Shown here: in pieces, positions 62,592 to 64,000 of the stretch
Layout of the letters: each line of letters begins with the position of its first letter
How positions within the stretch are numbered: position 1 is the stretch's first letter
Assembly (NCBI GenBank): GCA_019637335.1
Contig: JAHBVV010000016.1
Coordinates: 1-64,000 of the forward strand
Origin: Candidatus Hydrogenedentota bacterium
GTDB taxonomy: Bacteria > Hydrogenedentota > Hydrogenedentia > Hydrogenedentales > JAEUWI01
Direction: 5' to 3'
DNA length: 64,000 nt
Program-made: the position numbers and the translations under genes
The notes under the pieces: model-generated
What the model was told of the DNA's origin: nothing
Databases searched by the model: none
What the model saw: only the letters and a program-made list of their open reading frames with translations

Positions 62592-63194
62592 ATGCTGCTG
62601 AATTCACCCGCGGTCGAGCGGTTGGTGGAGGCCTTTCGGCGTCTGCCCGGTGTCGGCAAGCGATCCGCCGAGCGCATGGCGCTCCACCTTCTGAGCGCGC
62701 CCCACGAAGACGCCATGCGCCTCAGCGAGGCCATTCGTGAGGCTCGCGAGCGCATTACCACCTGCTCCGTCTGCCGGAACCTCACGGAAAGCGACCCCTG
62801 TTCCATCTGCGCCGATGATCGCCGCGACGCGGGCCTGGTTTGCGTTGTGGAGCAGCCCGCGGGCGCCATGGCCATCGAAAAAGGCGGCGGCTATCGGGGG
62901 CGGTACCACGTGCTGCACGGCGTGCTGAATCCCCTCGAAGGCATCGGCCCGGCGGAATTGTGTCTCGACCGCTTGTTCGCCCGGCTCAAATCCGGCGAGG
63001 TGCGCGAAGTCATCGTCGCGACCAACGCCACGGCCGAAGGCGAGGCCACCGCGCTTTACCTGTCCCGCCAACTGCGGCAACTCGGGATCGCCGCCAGCCG
63101 CATCGCCCACGGGGTGCCCATGGGGGGCGGGCTGGAATTCGCCGACGACGCCACGCTTTCGCATGCCATGCAGGGGAGAACACCGCTGGCGTAG
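62592..63194 (+). CDS. recR: Recombination protein RecR
   Basis: 200 residues. Helix-hairpin-helix AFRRLPGVGKRSAERMALHL, zinc finger CSVCRNLTESDPCSIC, Toprim domain LVCVVEQPAGAMAIEKGGGY and the C-terminal GVPMGGGLEFADDATLSHAM. Acts with RecO/RecF to load RecA at gaps. Start ATG 62592 has no obvious ribosome-binding site, so translation may depend on def, which is immediately upstream. dnaX, the common partner, is absent. Confidence 0.96.
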   Translation: MLLNSPAVERLVEAFRRLPGVGKRSAERMALHLLSAPHEDAMRLSEAIREARERITTCSVCRNLTESDPCSICADDRRDAGLVCVVEQPAGAMAIEKGGGYRGRYHVLHGVLNPLEGIGPAELCLDRLFARLKSGEVREVIVATNATAEGEATALYLSRQLRQLGIAASRIAHGVPMGGGLEFADDATLSHAMQGRTPLA

Positions 63195-63206
63195 GCGCAG
63201 CCGCGA

Positions 63207-64000
63207 TTACTCGGCGGCTTGGGGCGCGGCGGCGGGCGTTGCGGGGAACATGCGCTGGAAGTAATCTTTCAGCTTGGCTTCGACCCCGGCCACAGTCGCG
63301 TCGACGACGTACGTTTCCTCTTCAGGCCGCCAGGCTTTCTCCGTCGTTAACACCAGGCCGTAACGAACCTGGAGATCCCGCGTCAACATCGTCAGGCCCA
63401 TGCCCGCAATGAATTCCAGTTGCCTGCCCTCATCGGGGTCGGCGTGAATTCGCACCTGGATCACCAGGGTGTCCTGATCCTTAAAGTCCACGGCGAAGCG
63501 TACATCACGAACGCCTGGCAGCAGCGGGAACAGCAGCTGGCCCTGTTGGGTCTGTCGCATCAGGTCGAGGTTGGTGTTCCATATCGGGGCCAGCGCGCCC
63601 AGGATCGCCAGGATGTCCCCGTTCCGGTTATCGATGACTCCTTCCGCCATATGTCCCCCGGAGAGCGCCAGGAGTTCCGCGGGCGGGTCCGCTTGCCACG
63701 TCGCGCGGACTTCTTCCTCGAGCGCCGGCGGTAGTTCCAGGTGGCCCCGGGCCGTTAAGACGCCCCGCTGGCTGAGGCTGAAGCCCGGATCGTCCCACGC
63801 GATCGCCTCGATCGCTTGCCGGAACCGCGTCCGCGTGTTCAGGTAATACGGAAGCGCCGGCCCCCCGCGTTGTTCATTGACAAACAGCGTCAAATTGAAT
63901 CGGCCCTCCCGGAAATCGGAGCCGCCCAGCACGGCGACCTCACGCGGCGCCACACGCGGAAGCAGGGCGGGGAGATCCCAGGGAAGCCACGCCGGCTTCG
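63207..64000 (-). CDS. Unknown protein, N-terminus beyond right edge
   Basis: At least 264 residues; the frame stays open to position 64000, so the start is outside. Visible: PAWLPWDLPALLPRVAPREV, then beta-rich sequence (RFNLTLFVNEQRGGPALPYY) and MAEGVIDNRNGDILAILGAL, ending PATPAAAPQAAE. No membrane helix or catalytic motif is seen in this part. I do not recognise the family. Convergent with recR, 12 bp apart. Confidence 0.7.
   Translation of the reverse strand, partial: KPAWLPWDLPALLPRVAPREVAVLGGSDFREGRFNLTLFVNEQRGGPALPYYLNTRTRFRQAIEAIAWDDPGFSLSQRGVLTARGHLELPPALEEEVRATWQADPPAELLALSGGHMAEGVIDNRNGDILAILGALAPIWNTNLDLMRQTQQGQLLFPLLPGVRDVRFAVDFKDQDTLVIQVRIHADPDEGRQLEFIAGMGLTMLTRDLQVRYGLVLTTEKAWRPEEETYVVDATVAGVEAKLKDYFQRMFPATPAAAPQAAE

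Overview
The window is GC-rich bacterial chromosome with about 46 protein genes, mostly in tight operons with ATGA-type overlaps. The organism has an outer membrane: there is a complete Mla/MCE lipid-transport set with a lipoprotein. Very long Glu-Gly (EGEGEG) linkers beside a PKD domain, MoxR/DUF58/DUF4129 operons, a GH4-like protein, FG-GAP protein and neutral-ceramidase-like secreted enzyme together suggest a PVC-like or Hydrogenedentota-like lineage. That placement is inference from gene style; no rRNA is present. No tRNA, rRNA, CRISPR array, prophage or transposase gene was seen.

Layout. 1-2197 (minus): edge-truncated secreted EG-repeat/PKD protein under a cobalamin riboswitch (2345-2576). 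3171-6110: lactate permease and, facing it, lysA. 6377-11484: secreted DUF2233 protein, radA-disA (c-di-AMP) and pyrK-pyrD. 11967-13604: ceramidase-like enzyme and an orphan nucleotidyltransferase. 14399-18418: lemA and an M48 peptidase, then pyrF-pyrE with a strong terminator. 18482-19221: repeats and a sigma-54-type promoter ahead of a HAD phosphatase. 20402-24804: GH4-like protein, HEAT-repeat protein, acylphosphatase, coiled-coil protein, fabA.

24801-38952 (minus) is one long co-directional run: zinc-ribbon protein, DCC protein, small zinc/membrane protein, DUF4129, DUF4350, MoxR, DUF58, SpoIIM, RDD, an ABC ATPase, an ABC permease fused to a CPBP protease, and a large secreted glycosidase-like protein. 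39007-41175 is a fused sugar epimerase/aminotransferase. 41338-45355 carries a SprT-like protein and an ECF sigma factor with its probable membrane regulator. 45373-50981 (minus) is ligA-mlaE-mlaF-mlaD-lipoprotein. 51198-56422 is an alpha/beta hydrolase followed by a second MoxR-DUF58-transglutaminase operon. 56432-58656 (minus) is pdxA plus an FG-GAP protein. 59027-63194 is mazG, dnaA, def and recR, with a candidate replication origin just before dnaA. An edge-truncated minus-strand gene ends the window.

The strongest leads are: the origin-like array of four 11-bp DnaA-box-like units; the epimerase-aminotransferase fusion whose epimerase half has Phe in place of the catalytic Tyr; the B12-controlled EG/PKD surface protein; several enzymes lacking an expected catalytic residue (alpha/beta hydrolase, GH4-like, nucleotidyltransferase); and at least three families of dispersed intergenic repeats. 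Many promoters share an extended -10 (TGnTATAAT-like).
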